Source of the DNA: Alkalibacterium pelagium
Lineage (GTDB): Bacteria > Bacillota > Bacilli > Lactobacillales > Carnobacteriaceae_A
NCBI RefSeq assembly: GCF_900109325.1
Contig: NZ_FNZU01000002.1
Coordinates: forward strand, 62,001-126,000
Length of the DNA: 64,000 nt
Direction: 5' to 3'
Part shown: piece by piece, positions 39,863-47,441 of the stretch
Layout: each line of letters starts with the position of its first letter
How positions within the stretch are numbered: the stretch's first letter is position 1
The notes under the pieces: generated by a model
Databases searched by the model: none
Told to the model about the DNA's origin: nothing
What the model saw: only the letters and a program-made list of their open reading frames with translations
Position numbers and translations under genes: made by a program

Positions 39863-40317
39863 CACTCCGGTAACTGCTCCTTTGTCCGCTCAAGAAAGCT
39901 GTGTAAATTCAACAAGCCTTTCATCAGCACTTCAGCTTCTTCTTCGCTCATTTCCGTTAGCGTTTCTCTGACCATATCTCTATGAAACTTGTCATGAAGA
40001 CGATAGAGCAGGCGGCCTTGCTTTGTCAGTGCAAGCTTGACGACTCTTCGGTCTTTCTCGCTTCGGACCCGGTTCACATAGCCTTTACGGACTAAGTTGT
40101 TGACCGAAACTGTAAGCGTGCCTACAGTAATCCCAAGCTTCTTGGCTACTTCACTCGTTGTGTGCTCCTGATACATGCCAATCGCATCGATTGTATGCAT
40201 TTCCTTGATTGATACATCCTTGAACTGACTGGTCTGTAGTGTCCGTTCTTCAATCATAAGCACATCGTTGAAAATAGATACCAGATATCCGTTTATTTCA
40301 TTGATTTTTGGATCCAC
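39862..40317 (-). CDS. fabT: MarR-family fatty acid synthesis repressor FabT
   Basis: FabT represses fab genes. In streptococci its DNA binding is strengthened by long-chain acyl-ACP. The 151-residue protein has a MarR winged helix, with HTTSEVAKKLGITVGTLTVS as helix-turn-helix and RVRSEKDRRVVKLALT as the wing. As the first gene of the operon with tandem FabT boxes right upstream, it is autoregulated. No fabM precedes it, unlike in streptococci. Confidence 0.95.
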   Translation of the reverse strand: MDPKINEINGYLVSIFNDVLMIEERTLQTSQFKDVSIKEMHTIDAIGMYQEHTTSEVAKKLGITVGTLTVSVNNLVRKGYVNRVRSEKDRRVVKLALTKQGRLLYRLHDKFHRDMVRETLTEMSEEEAEVLMKGLLNLHSFLERTKEQLPE

Positions 40318-40343
40318 ATCATCTCCTCCTATTCGTTTAGTCG

Positions 40344-40379
40344 ATATTGTTTGATTATCAAACTATTTGACAATCAAAA
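40344..40379 (-). promoter_or_regulatory. Promoter of the fab operon with two FabT boxes
   Basis: GTTTGA-TTA-TCAAAC (40349-40363) is a perfect palindrome. One base further, ATTTGA-CAA-TCAAAA (40365-40379) is a near-perfect copy. Both match the known FabT site TTTGA-N3-TCAAA. On the minus strand a TTGTCA -35 (40368-40373) and CAATAT -10 (40344-40349), 18 bases apart, overlap the boxes, so FabT binding should block RNA polymerase. Confidence 0.85.
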
Positions 40380-40597
40380 TATTAACTTAGTTTATAATGG
40401 GTGTCAAGGTTAAAATAATGATTTAAACGTGAAGGTGGTTTAATAATTCCTTACTGACAGCGCTAACATTATTGGCTGAAAAGGTTTATGTACGCCTGAA
40501 CTTTATCTGATTATTTTTAACTGTATAATTAACTTGCTGGGTTAACCCTTTTCTGTACACCCCTGTTCTCCTCTTTATAAACACTACTTTTAAACTC

Positions 40598-40627
40598 AAA
40601 AAAAGACCTTCCTGAGAGGGTCTTTTC
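40598..40627 (-). terminator. Terminator after the DUF2187 gene
   Basis: On the minus strand AAAAGACC and GGTCTTTT form a stem with a 10-base loop, followed by a T run. It is 10 bases after the stop at 40637. Confidence 0.85.
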
Positions 40628-40636
40628 TTTAGTGGC

Positions 40637-40993
40637 TCATTCTTCGTCCACTTGATTTTTAAATCCTTCAATATCTTTAAAGTTGACGACCGTTTTTTCT
40701 TCAACCAGATCATGCATTCTTTCAGCAGAATGATTCCAGTTGATACGGACGATGGCACTGTTCGTAAGAAGTTTTTCAATAATCCCTTCCATTGGTTCAT
40801 CTCTAAATGAAAAAATAATTTCATCCCCAACATCCGGTCTTAAATCTTCTTTGATTGTTTCAATAATGTCGACTGCTTCTTTATAAGGTAAATCTAATAA
40901 ATTAGCAATTCGGGAGTTGCTGGCACCTTTACGAAGTTCCGTTTCAACCAATTGCTGGACTTCCGCAGTGATCTCTTCTTTAGCCACTTTCAT
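40637..40993 (-). CDS. DUF2187-like protein with N-terminal helical domain
   Basis: The 118-residue cytosolic protein has two parts. Residues 1-52 are helical with ELRKGASNSRIANLLDLPYK, which resembles a helix-turn-helix. Residues 53-118 (VGDEIIFSFRDEPMEGIIE, then VRINWNHSAERMHDL and EKTVVNFKDIEGF) match the DUF2187/YkvS-type small beta-barrel family of unknown function. It stands between the MarR gene and the fab operon with its own terminator. No function is claimed. Confidence 0.7.
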   Translation of the reverse strand: MKVAKEEITAEVQQLVETELRKGASNSRIANLLDLPYKEAVDIIETIKEDLRPDVGDEIIFSFRDEPMEGIIEKLLTNSAIVRINWNHSAERMHDLVEEKTVVNFKDIEGFKNQVDEE

Positions 40994-41079
40994 CCCCTCA
41001 ATTCTTCATTAAGATTTTATACTCCTTTAATCATTATACCATAAGAGTATCATGAAAGCGAATAAAGGTTGATTCCGGC

Positions 41080-41523
41080 TTAATTATCCTGCAGGCTCAC
41101 CGCTTTATACCCGACTTTTTTCAAGGTATTCTGTAGAGTTTTTATTTCTTCAGGTGTACATTCTTCAAAAATTTCAGCTATTTTATCGGCATGCTTAGGA
41201 AATATTTCCTTCATCAGACTATGACCTTCCTGCGTGAGCTCGCAGAAAGTAACTCTTCTGTCAAATTTGTCCGCTACTCTATCGACAAATCCCTTCTCCT
41301 CAAGTCTGTCGACAACATACGTGATACTACTTGAAGCAAGTAAAATCTGTTTGCCTATCATCTGTATGGGCTGTCGTCCTTTGTTGAAAAGCAGTTCAAG
41401 TACTGAAAACTCAGTTGCATTCAGTCCATACGAGGCCATATCATTTTTTACTACTTTTTCTACACTTGACGATGCTTTAAGCAGTATTGTCAAGGCTTTA
41501 AGCTGGTCTCTATTATCATTCAT
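41080..41523 (-). CDS. MarR-family transcriptional regulator
   Basis: This 147-residue winged-helix protein has IQMIGKQILLASSSITYVVD as recognition region and VADKFDRRVTFCELTQEG as wing. A lone Cys lies in the wing (FCELT), so it is not an obvious OhrR-type sensor. The ATG at 41523 has AGGTGG upstream; the longer GTG start has none. Directly upstream is the broken reductase gene, which it may once have controlled. A 5-base-arm dyad at 41548-41566 lies between them and could be its operator. Confidence 0.88.
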   Translation of the reverse strand: MNDNRDQLKALTILLKASSSVEKVVKNDMASYGLNATEFSVLELLFNKGRQPIQMIGKQILLASSSITYVVDRLEEKGFVDRVADKFDRRVTFCELTQEGHSLMKEIFPKHADKIAEIFEECTPEEIKTLQNTLKKVGYKAVSLQDN

Positions 41524-41547
41524 CTTTCTCACCACCTAATAAGGTAA

Positions 41548-41566
41548 ATACTTGTTTAGTGAGTAT
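41548..41566. promoter_or_regulatory. Dyad between the reductase pseudogene and marR
   Basis: ATACT (41548-41552) and AGTAT (41562-41566) are inverted repeats 9 bases apart, 25-43 bases before the marR ATG. The size and placement suit a MarR-type autoregulatory site. Confidence 0.35.
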
Positions 41567-41573
41567 GGCAGGT

Positions 41574-42148
41574 TCAGTCTTTTTCAGCTTTTTTCTTCCT
41601 GACCATCATCATTGCCTCAGTCCATGGCAGCAGCTGACCTAACAATGTTTCCACTGTTTCCTTCTTCTTATCGGAAGCTTTCAGTTCAGGGTAATCGAAA
41701 TCATGAAATATAGATAAGGCCGGATGCGTTCGGACATTTACTACCTGAATCTCTGATAAGACTGTCCTAAGCTGTTCAGCTGCCCTCACACCTTCAGCAG
41801 ACCCATAACTGACAATTCCTGCTGCTTCTCAGTTAATTCGTGATACACAAAATCTAGAGCATTCTTCAATGCACTGGTCATCCCGTGACTGTACTCCGGG
41901 TTGATGAGAATGTATCCGTCCATTTCAATCATTTTTTCTGACCAAAGTTTTTGTTTCACTTTCTCAATAAGATCATCCGTTTATGCTGGCGCTACGGGTT
42001 TCTCAAAAAGAGGCAAATCAAAAGATTTAATGTCGATGAGCCCGTAATCAACTCCACCATACTCCTCTGCAATAGTCAGCACCCAGTCTGCAACACCCTT
42101 ATTCACACGATTCGGTCGGATCGATCCTGTTACCACTCCAATTTTCAT
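41574..42148 (-). pseudogene. Broken NAD(P)H-dependent FMN reductase
   Basis: Read on the minus strand, an ATG at 42148 with AGGAGG 6 bases upstream starts MKIGVVTGSIRPNRVNKGVA, the N-terminus of an NADPH-dependent FMN reductase (flavodoxin fold). After KPVAPA a TAA stops it. The same frame continues with DGYILINPEYSHGMTSALKN and ALDFVYHELTEK, which is clear family sequence. Then one base is missing near 41820-41825, and the rest, IVSYGSAEGVRAAEQLRTVL to the end at 41574, is in another frame. One nonsense codon plus one single-base deletion make it non-functional. The total length of 575 bases is one short of a whole codon number, as expected. Confidence 0.88.
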
Positions 42149-42213
42149 GACATTCCTCCTCTTGCTTTTCACCAGTTTATCATATGTGAATCATATCTTT
42201 ATAATAACACACC

Positions 42214-42771
42214 TTATTTAACTTCTTTGCCCTGCAGGTGCCGGAATAACTTACTATAATGATAAAATGCACTGATTTGAAAAATACTCGCTACACCTAC
42301 TAGAAGAATAACGATCCCCTCGCTAAGGGTAGGGAAAAAAACAGCAATAAACATAGTGAAATAAAAGACGATCGTAGCAATTTTACCTGGCCATATTGAC
42401 CCATCCAGAGTTTTCTGTTTTTTATACAAGCGGATGTTTTCTACGAACATGTATGTCTCCTTCACGAGAAAGAGTATAAAAACAAAAATAAAAGCAGGCC
42501 ACCTTAGCATCAGAACGGCAACGACTGCAACCTGTGTCAGTTTATCTGCAACAGGATCGAGAAGCTGTCCTATCTTAGTCCCCTGATTGAAACGTCTTGC
42601 AATAAATCCGTCAACAGCATCAGTCAGTCCAGAAAGGATTAGAACACCCGTCGCATACACAAATTCACTTTGGGATTCAGCAGACATATATGCGATCACA
42701 AAAAATGGAATAAGTATTAACCTGAAATACGACAATATATTTGGAATAGTGAACCAGTCTCTTGCATTCAT
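42214..42771 (-). CDS. pgsA: CDP-diacylglycerol-glycerol-3-phosphate 3-phosphatidyltransferase
   Basis: PgsA makes phosphatidylglycerol phosphate from CDP-diacylglycerol, which CdsA of this window supplies. The 185-residue membrane protein has the CDP-alcohol signature in DAVDGFIARRFNQGTKIGQ followed by LLDPVADK, and four to five hydrophobic segments. N-terminal ARDWFTIPNILSYFRLILIP is typical. It lies just upstream of the reductase pseudogene, away from its Bacillus partners cinA and recA. Confidence 0.95.
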   Translation of the reverse strand: MNARDWFTIPNILSYFRLILIPFFVIAYMSAESQSEFVYATGVLILSGLTDAVDGFIARRFNQGTKIGQLLDPVADKLTQVAVVAVLMLRWPAFIFVFILFLVKETYMFVENIRLYKKQKTLDGSIWPGKIATIVFYFTMFIAVFFPTLSEGIVILLVGVASIFQISAFYHYSKLFRHLQGKEVK

Positions 42772-42956
42772 CTGTCTTCATCCTCCCGTTAAATATAAGT
42801 ATCCTCCATGTATCCTTTGTCCCAGATTCTCATGGCCAACGTGAAATGGAATAATATTCACTGAATTGACGCCTGTCCATTCACTTGTCAGATCAAATGA
42901 CCCGATTTGTACTATATTAGTATACTTAATTTGATCAGCAATAGCAATTTAGAATG

Positions 42957-42996
42957 AGAAAAAGCCAGCATGTTTGTTTATACAAACATGCTGGCT
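42957..42996 (-). terminator. Terminator after the YflT-like gene
   Basis: A perfect 15-base stem, AGCCAGCATGTTTGT (42963-42977) with its complement (42982-42996) and a 4-base loop, is followed on the minus strand by TTTTTC. Confidence 0.92.
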
Positions 42997-43009
42997 CCTT
43001 CACGTTCAC

Positions 43010-43453
43010 TTATTGTTTATCTCCTTGTGGATTAGGATTTTCCGGATTGAAGTTGTCTTCGTGATTCGATTCATCTGAATCCGGTTCTTCGAGGTCCACT
43101 CCAAATCCAGGGGCATGAAACTCGATATCTTCTGCTTCATTATCTTCTTCCTTCACTATTTTCTTATTTTCTTTATCTTTTTCAAACAAGACATAGCCTC
43201 CTCTTCTCAAAATATCATCATATAAGCTGACTTCCTTCTCATCGAGATCATGGCCGTCAAGCGGGTTGGTATTCTTAAAGTCTTCCTCTTTAACCGTTTC
43301 GATTTCAATTGGTACCATCGATTCAATCTCAGAAGCGTGTTCTTCCAGAGTGACGACTAACAGGGCATTAGCATGATAGGCACCACTCTGAATCAGATTC
43401 TCAACTTCGGTAGCAAAGTCCTCGAGGCTTTGCTGTGCTGTGATAAACTTCAT
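43010..43453 (-). CDS. Acidic YflT-like general stress protein (tentative)
   Basis: The 147-residue cytosolic protein has an N-terminal alpha/beta region (MKFITAQQSLEDFATEVENL, then ALLVVTLEEHASEIESM, and SLYDDILRRGGYVLFEKD) resembling the YflT/GSP17M stress protein domain. A very acidic, Asn- and Pro-rich tail of about 50 residues ends it. It is a single-gene unit with its own strong terminator, upstream of pgsA. The family assignment rests on pattern only, and no role beyond a possible stress link is claimed. Confidence 0.5.
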   Translation of the reverse strand: MKFITAQQSLEDFATEVENLIQSGAYHANALLVVTLEEHASEIESMVPIEIETVKEEDFKNTNPLDGHDLDEKEVSLYDDILRRGGYVLFEKDKENKKIVKEEDNEAEDIEFHAPGFGVDLEEPDSDESNHEDNFNPENPNPQGDKQ

Positions 43454-43546
43454 TAGTTATCCTCCTCATTTCAGTGTACACCCCCATTTTACCAAAGGAG
43501 GAAAAAAGTAACCAATTTTAACTACAGGAAAGTTTACTTTTTCCTG

Positions 43547-43575
43547 TTGACTTTTATTCCTAAAGGTTATATAAT
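43547..43575 (+). promoter_or_regulatory. Promoter of tRNA-Arg
   Basis: TTGACT (43547-43552) and TATAAT (43570-43575), 17 bases apart, form a near-consensus vegetative promoter ending 19 bases before the tRNA. Confidence 0.88.
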
Positions 43576-43594
43576 AAATTCTGTTGTTGAAAAA

Positions 43595-43668
43595 GTTTCG
43601 GTAGCTCAGCTGGATAGAGCATTCGCCTTCTAAGCGAACGGTCGGGGGTTCGAATCCCTCCCGAAACG
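43595..43668 (+). tRNA. tRNA-Arg, anticodon UCU
   Basis: The 74-base cloverleaf has acceptor arms GTTTCGG and CCGAAAC with discriminator G. The D-arm is in AGCTCAGCTGGATAGAGC. Anticodon stem TTCGC/GCGAA encloses loop CTTCTAA with anticodon TCT (reads AGA and AGG). The T-arm is GGGGG-TTCGAAT-CCCTC. CCA is not encoded, so RNase Z and a CCA-adding enzyme are needed. It is a monocistronic unit on the plus strand. Confidence 0.96.
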
Positions 43669-43674
43669 TATGAC

Positions 43675-43714
43675 AAAGAGCAAGTGATCTTATTGATCAC
43701 CTGCTCTTTTTTTT
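43675..43714 (+). terminator. Terminator after tRNA-Arg
   Basis: AAAGAGCAAGTGATC (43675-43689) pairs with GATCACCTGCTCTTT (43695-43709), one mismatch, followed by a run of T. Confidence 0.9.
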
Positions 43715-43730
43715 GCTCTCCCTATACAAG

Positions 43731-43767
43731 ACAAATAAAACCGGCAATCTGTGTATTGACTGCCGGT
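43731..43767 (-). terminator. Terminator after the first glutamine synthetase gene
   Basis: ACCGGCA (43740-43746) and TGCCGGT (43761-43767) form the stem, with TTTTATTTGT following on the minus strand. It lies about 35 bases after the stop. Confidence 0.8.
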
Positions 43768-43801
43768 TCTATTTGTTACTGATTCTTAAGCATACTACTA
43801 A

Positions 43802-45145
43802 TTAATACAGGTGCAGGTAGTTATCTTTCTCCCACTGACTGACCGCTGCTTTATAAGAATCCCATTCCACCATTTTAGCTTTGACGAAATTCGTATAGAT
43901 ATGATTACCTAAAGACTCCTTGATCACATCATTTTTCTTCAGAGCTTTAAGTGCGCTATGAAGGCTGGTAGGTAGAGATTTGATTCCCTGCTGTTCCAGC
44001 TGAGCTTCATCCATATCGTAAATGTTGTCATTTGTTTCTTCAGGTGGTGTCATTTCATTAGTGATTCCGTCCAGTCCAGCTTTCAGCATCGCTGCTAATG
44101 CCAGATACGGGTTGGCCATCGGATCAACTGAACGTACTTCCAGTCTAGTAGACATACCTCTTGATGCAGGTATTCTGATCATCGGTGTACGGTTGCTTCC
44201 AGACCAGGCGATATATACTGGAGCCTCATAGCCAGGTACCAGGCGTTTGTATGAGTTCACAGTCGGATTTGTAACTGCTGTAAAGGCTGGAGCATGATGG
44301 AGCAGTCCCGCAAGAAACTGGTACGCTTCTGTACTTAACTGTCTTTCATCAGACTCATCATAAAATACATTCTCATTATTTTTGAACAAGGACATGTTAC
44401 TGTGCATACCTGAACCGTTGATACCAAAGACAGGTTTAGCCATAAATGTCGCATGTAGACCATATTTGCGGGCGACCGTCTTAACAACTAATTTAAATGT
44501 CTGGATATTATCACAAGCTTCAACTGCATCCGCATACTTCCAGTCGATTTCGTGCTGTCCAGGGGCCACTTCATGGTGGCTTGCCTCTATTTCGAATCCA
44601 AGATCTTCCAGTTCAAGAACGATATCCCGACGGCAGTTTTCAGCCAGATCTGTTGGAGCCAGATCAAAGTACCCACCATTATCATTAGGTCTTTCGGTTA
44701 TTTCGTCGTTTTCATCCAGTTTAAGTAAAAAGAATTCAGGTTCCGGCCCAAGGTTGAAAGACGAATAGCCCAAATCTTTAGCTTCTTTAAGTACACGTTT
44801 CAAATTGGTTCTCGGATCACCCAAAAATGGCGTCCCATCAGGATTCACGATATCACAAATCAATCGTGCCACACGGCTTTTTTTAGTTGATTCCGTTTCC
44901 CATGTAAATACCAGCCAAGTATCAAAGTCGGGTTTCAGATACATATCCGATTCCTGTATACGAACAAATCCTTCGATAGAAGACCCATCAAACATCATTT
45001 TGCCGTCCAGAACTTTATCAAGCTGACTGACTGGCACCTCTACATTTTTTACTGTGCCCAGTATATCTGTAAACATCAAACGCAGAAAACGTACATTGCT
45101 TTCTTTTACGTCTTTTATGATCGCATCTCTTGTCACCTTCGTCAT
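43802..45145 (-). CDS. glnA: Glutamine synthetase type I, feedback-sensitive form
   Basis: The enzyme makes glutamine from glutamate, ammonia and ATP as a dodecamer. The 447-residue protein is of the GSI-alpha size, with [20 protein letters not shown], the metal and glutamate sites in [15 protein letters not shown] and [28 protein letters not shown], and [16 protein letters not shown]. Arg62 in GFVRI matches the residue tied to glutamine feedback inhibition in B. subtilis GlnA, and the GYEAP flap glutamate is kept. A palindrome and a strong promoter lie upstream. No glnR precedes it, unlike in Bacillus and streptococci. A second glnA follows 236 bases upstream. Confidence 0.96.
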   Translation of the reverse strand: MTKVTRDAIIKDVKESNVRFLRLMFTDILGTVKNVEVPVSQLDKVLDGKMMFDGSSIEGFVRIQESDMYLKPDFDTWLVFTWETESTKKSRVARLICDIVNPDGTPFLGDPRTNLKRVLKEAKDLGYSSFNLGPEPEFFLLKLDENDEITERPNDNGGYFDLAPTDLAENCRRDIVLELEDLGFEIEASHHEVAPGQHEIDWKYADAVEACDNIQTFKLVVKTVARKYGLHATFMAKPVFGINGSGMHSNMSLFKNNENVFYDESDERQLSTEAYQFLAGLLHHAPAFTAVTNPTVNSYKRLVPGYEAPVYIAWSGSNRTPMIRIPASRGMSTRLEVRSVDPMANPYLALAAMLKAGLDGITNEMTPPEETNDNIYDMDEAQLEQQGIKSLPTSLHSALKALKKNDVIKESLGNHIYTNFVKAKMVEWDSYKAAVSQWEKDNYLHLY

Positions 45146-45217
45146 AATTTTACTCTCCCCTATCTATACCACTTGTTATATTGCTGATATTTTTATTGCT
45201 ATTAAAAGCACTTTTGA

Positions 45218-45246
45218 ATAGTACCACTAGATGATGCAGCGTGCAA
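45218..45246 (-). promoter_or_regulatory. Promoter of the first glutamine synthetase gene
   Basis: On the minus strand TTGCAC (45241-45246) and an extended -10 TGG plus TACTAT (45218-45223) are exactly 17 bases apart. A palindrome, GTAAATGATTTAC (45261-45273), lies 14 bases upstream of the -35. Confidence 0.72.
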
Positions 45247-45260
45247 TAGGAGGTAAAGAT

Positions 45261-45273
45261 GTAAATGATTTAC
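45261..45273. promoter_or_regulatory. Palindrome upstream of glnA promoter
   Basis: GTAAA-TGA-TTTAC is exact. It resembles half of a GlnR/TnrA site (TGTNA-N7-TNACA), but the spacing is two bases too short, so a GlnR assignment is doubtful. Confidence 0.4.
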
Positions 45274-45342
45274 GGCTAATTACAGAAGATTATTAAGTTC
45301 GAGGCGATTAAACTTTCGATAATTAATAACCCACCTGACTGC

Positions 45343-45384
45343 CTGCTACTTTTCAGTAACAGGCAGTCAGGTGGGTTTTTTTTA
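45343..45384. terminator. Strong hairpin between the two glutamine synthetase genes
   Basis: CCCACCTGACTGCCTG and its exact complement form a 16-base stem ending just before 45377. A run of eight T follows on the plus strand. The minus side has only TTATTAATTAT, so the better terminator direction is plus, although the nearest gene ending here is the minus-strand second glnA. Confidence 0.75.
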
Positions 45385-46722
45385 ATAGAGTTCGAAGTAT
45401 CGATCAGTTTCCCACTGCGTCACTGCCTTGGCAAAATTATGCCAGTCTGCAGATTTCGCTGCGACAAAACGGTCAAAAATATGTTCACCTAAACCGTCAA
45501 TAATAGTTTCATCTTCTTTAAGAGATTCAAGTGCTTCATACAGATTCTGTGGAAGAGACTGAATATTATTCTCGTCCCGCTCGATCTGATCCATATTATA
45601 GATATTTTTGTTAACTGGACTAGGTGCGCTTTTTGCTTCAGCTATTCCTTTCAGTCCTGCTTTAAGCAGAACCGCTAGTGCCAGATAAGGGTTAGCTGTC
45701 GGGTCTACGCTTCGCAATTCAACACGAGTAGAATTGCCTCTGGATGCCGGTACTCTAACGAGGGGGGTTCTATTAGTTCCTGACCAGGCAACATAGACAG
45801 GTGCTTCATATCCAGGAGTCAGACGCTTATATGAGTTGACTATCGGATTACATACCGCAGTATAGGCTTGAGCATGATCCAAAAGGCCTGCGATGAACTG
45901 GTAAGCTGTACCACTTAATCCATCTTCAGATTCTGAGTCGTAAAATGCGTTACCATCTTCATTGAAAAGAGACATATTGAAATGCATACCGGATCCACTG
46001 ATGTTTTCAATCGGTTTAGGCATGAATGTGGCATGAAGGCCGTGCTTCCTGGCCACTGTCTTGACAATAAGCTTGAATGTCTGGATATTATCACATGCTT
46101 CTACAGCATCTGCATATTTCCAGTCAATTTCATGCTGTCCGGGAGCAACTTCATGGTGGCTTGCTTCTATTTCAAATCCGAGAGCTTCCAGCTCCAGCAC
46201 AATGTCTCTGCGACAGTTTTCAGCCAGATCTGTAGGCGCCAGATCAAAATATCCGCCATTATCATTTAATGTTTTACTTGGTTTGCCATTCTCATCCAGT
46301 TTAAACAAGAAAAATTCAGGCTCTGGTCCCAGATTAAAGGACTTGAAGCCAAACTCCTTCATTTCCTTCACAACACGCTTGAGATTGTTTCTAGGGTCTC
46401 CTGCGAAAGGCTGGCCATCAGGCATGTGGACATCACAAATAAAACGGGCAATCTTGCCATCGCCATTTTCTAATTTCCACGGGAATATCAGCCACGTATC
46501 AAGATCGGGATGCAGTTTCATATCACTTTGATCTATTTCTACAAATCCATCGATTGATGAGCCGTCAAATGCCATTTCGTTATCCATGACTTTTCCAAGC
46601 TGACTGATTGGGACCTCCACATTTTTGATTACTCCATCGATATCTGTAAACATCAATCGGAGAAACCTCACATTCTTTTCTTTTGCTTCTTTTCGAATCG
46701 TCTCTTTTATCTCGGCGGACAT
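45382..46722 (-). CDS. Second glutamine synthetase type I, altered at the feedback residue
   Basis: This 446-residue paralogue is collinear with the neighbouring GlnA and keeps the catalytic segments ([59 protein letters not shown]). In [12 protein letters not shown], Glu stands at position 62 where the other copy and B. subtilis have Arg. Loss of this Arg is linked to weaker glutamine inhibition. I start at the ATG at 46722. The nearest ribosome site, AAAGGA, is unusually far (15 bases), and an upstream in-frame TTG is possible. Tandem 13-base repeats lie upstream of its -35. Confidence 0.93.
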   Translation of the reverse strand: MSAEIKETIRKEAKEKNVRFLRLMFTDIDGVIKNVEVPISQLGKVMDNEMAFDGSSIDGFVEIDQSDMKLHPDLDTWLIFPWKLENGDGKIARFICDVHMPDGQPFAGDPRNNLKRVVKEMKEFGFKSFNLGPEPEFFLFKLDENGKPSKTLNDNGGYFDLAPTDLAENCRRDIVLELEALGFEIEASHHEVAPGQHEIDWKYADAVEACDNIQTFKLIVKTVARKHGLHATFMPKPIENISGSGMHFNMSLFNEDGNAFYDSESEDGLSGTAYQFIAGLLDHAQAYTAVCNPIVNSYKRLTPGYEAPVYVAWSGTNRTPLVRVPASRGNSTRVELRSVDPTANPYLALAVLLKAGLKGIAEAKSAPSPVNKNIYNMDQIERDENNIQSLPQNLYEALESLKEDETIIDGLGEHIFDRFVAAKSADWHNFAKAVTQWETDRYFELY

Positions 46723-46779
46723 AGTCCAGTCATCATTCCTTTCACCACTTTGCAATGGCTCTTTTTATTAACATATATT

Positions 46780-46808
46780 AGGGTACTAGTAAGACAGAAC
46801 AATGTCAA
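46780..46808 (-). promoter_or_regulatory. Candidate activator-dependent promoter of the second glutamine synthetase gene
   Basis: On the minus strand there is a consensus TTGACA (46803-46808) with only a poor TACCCT 17 bases later. The weak -10 fits dependence on an activator that might bind the tandem repeats at 46847-46872. Confidence 0.4.
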
Positions 46809-46846
46809 ACGTGAGGTCTTGAGGCGTACGAAATTTCAGATAAGAT

Positions 46847-46872
46847 ATTCTTCTTAACGATTCTTATTAACA
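46847..46872. repeat. Two tandem 13-base repeats upstream of second glutamine synthetase gene
   Basis: ATTCTTCTTAACG (46847-46859) is followed at once by ATTCTTATTAACA (46860-46872). They differ at two positions. Direct repeats of about one helical turn upstream of a -35 are typical of response-regulator sites. Confidence 0.6.
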
Positions 46873-46897
46873 GTTCATGCATTATTCTCTGATCAAA

Positions 46898-46928
46898 GCA
46901 AAAAAAAGCCGAGATCAGCTGATCTCGA
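46898..46928 (-). terminator. Terminator after HU
   Basis: A perfect palindrome, CGAGATCAG and its complement (46910-46927), is followed on the minus strand by GC and eight T. Confidence 0.9.
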
Positions 46929-46949
46929 CATAATAAAAGTATTTACTTT

Positions 46950-47225
46950 TTATTTTACTGCGTCTTTCAATGCTTTACCAGCTTTGAATGCAGGGACTTT
47001 GCTTGCAGGGATCTGGATTTCTTCCCCAGTTTGAGGGTTACGTCCTTTACGTGCAGCACGATCACGTACTTCAAAGTTACCAAAGCCAATTACTTGAACT
47101 TTTTCACCTTCAGCTAGTGAATCTTTGATTGTTTCGAAAACCGCTTCTACTGCTGCAGTAGCGTCTTTTTTAGTAAGGTCAGCTGATGCTGCTACTTTTT
47201 CGATTAATTCTGCTTTATTTGCCAT
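46950..47225 (-). CDS. hup: DNA-binding protein HU
   Basis: HU is the small histone-like dimer that bends and compacts DNA. The 91-residue protein begins [20 protein letters not shown], has [20 protein letters not shown] with the DNA-wrapping arm signature, and ends with [28 protein letters not shown] site precedes the ATG. It lies downstream of der, like hbs in B. subtilis, with its own promoter and terminator. Confidence 0.97.
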   Translation of the reverse strand: MANKAELIEKVAASADLTKKDATAAVEAVFETIKDSLAEGEKVQVIGFGNFEVRDRAARKGRNPQTGEEIQIPASKVPAFKAGKALKDAVK

Positions 47226-47352
47226 TGTATTCTTTCACCTCCTCAAAAGAAGATCGATGCATGTAGACTAATAAGTCGACTTGCGATCTTGCAACATTCC
47301 TTTGTTTTGAATGTAATGGGTGAAATAGTCTATTCTTGACATTTCATTTAAA

Positions 47353-47381
47353 AAGATACCATAGAATCGTTGATACTGCAA
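47353..47381 (-). promoter_or_regulatory. Promoter of HU gene
   Basis: TTGCAG (47376-47381 as CTGCAA) and extended -10 TGG plus TATCTT (47353-47358 as AAGATA) are 17 bases apart on the minus strand. The leader is long, about 120 bases. Confidence 0.6.
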
Positions 47382-47441
47382 TGGTTTTGTCAAATTCTCT
47401 TGCAATCTTCACTTAGGATAACTCGATTATTTTGCAAGAAA

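Larger units (their letters stand above)
40318..40636. other. Spacer upstream of fabT: FabT sites, terminator, no gene
   Basis: Apart from the FabT boxes and the terminator at 40598-40627, bases 40380-40597 hold no supported gene on either strand. In streptococci fabM would lie here; I see no remnant of it. Confidence 0.5.

Noticed and set aside
41050-41068. Possible CcpA cre site (TGAAAGCGAATAAA)
   Set aside because: Only the first half matches the consensus; the second half is wrong.
45247-45262. AGGAGG followed by ATG TAA on the plus strand in the glnA spacer
   Set aside because: The start codon is followed at once by a stop and lies in the glnA promoter region of the other strand; probably chance.
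46061-46531. Plus-strand open frame of 156 codons opposite the second glutamine synthetase
   Set aside because: It is an antisense shadow of a conserved enzyme; Ser/Arg-rich low-complexity product and no ribosome site.
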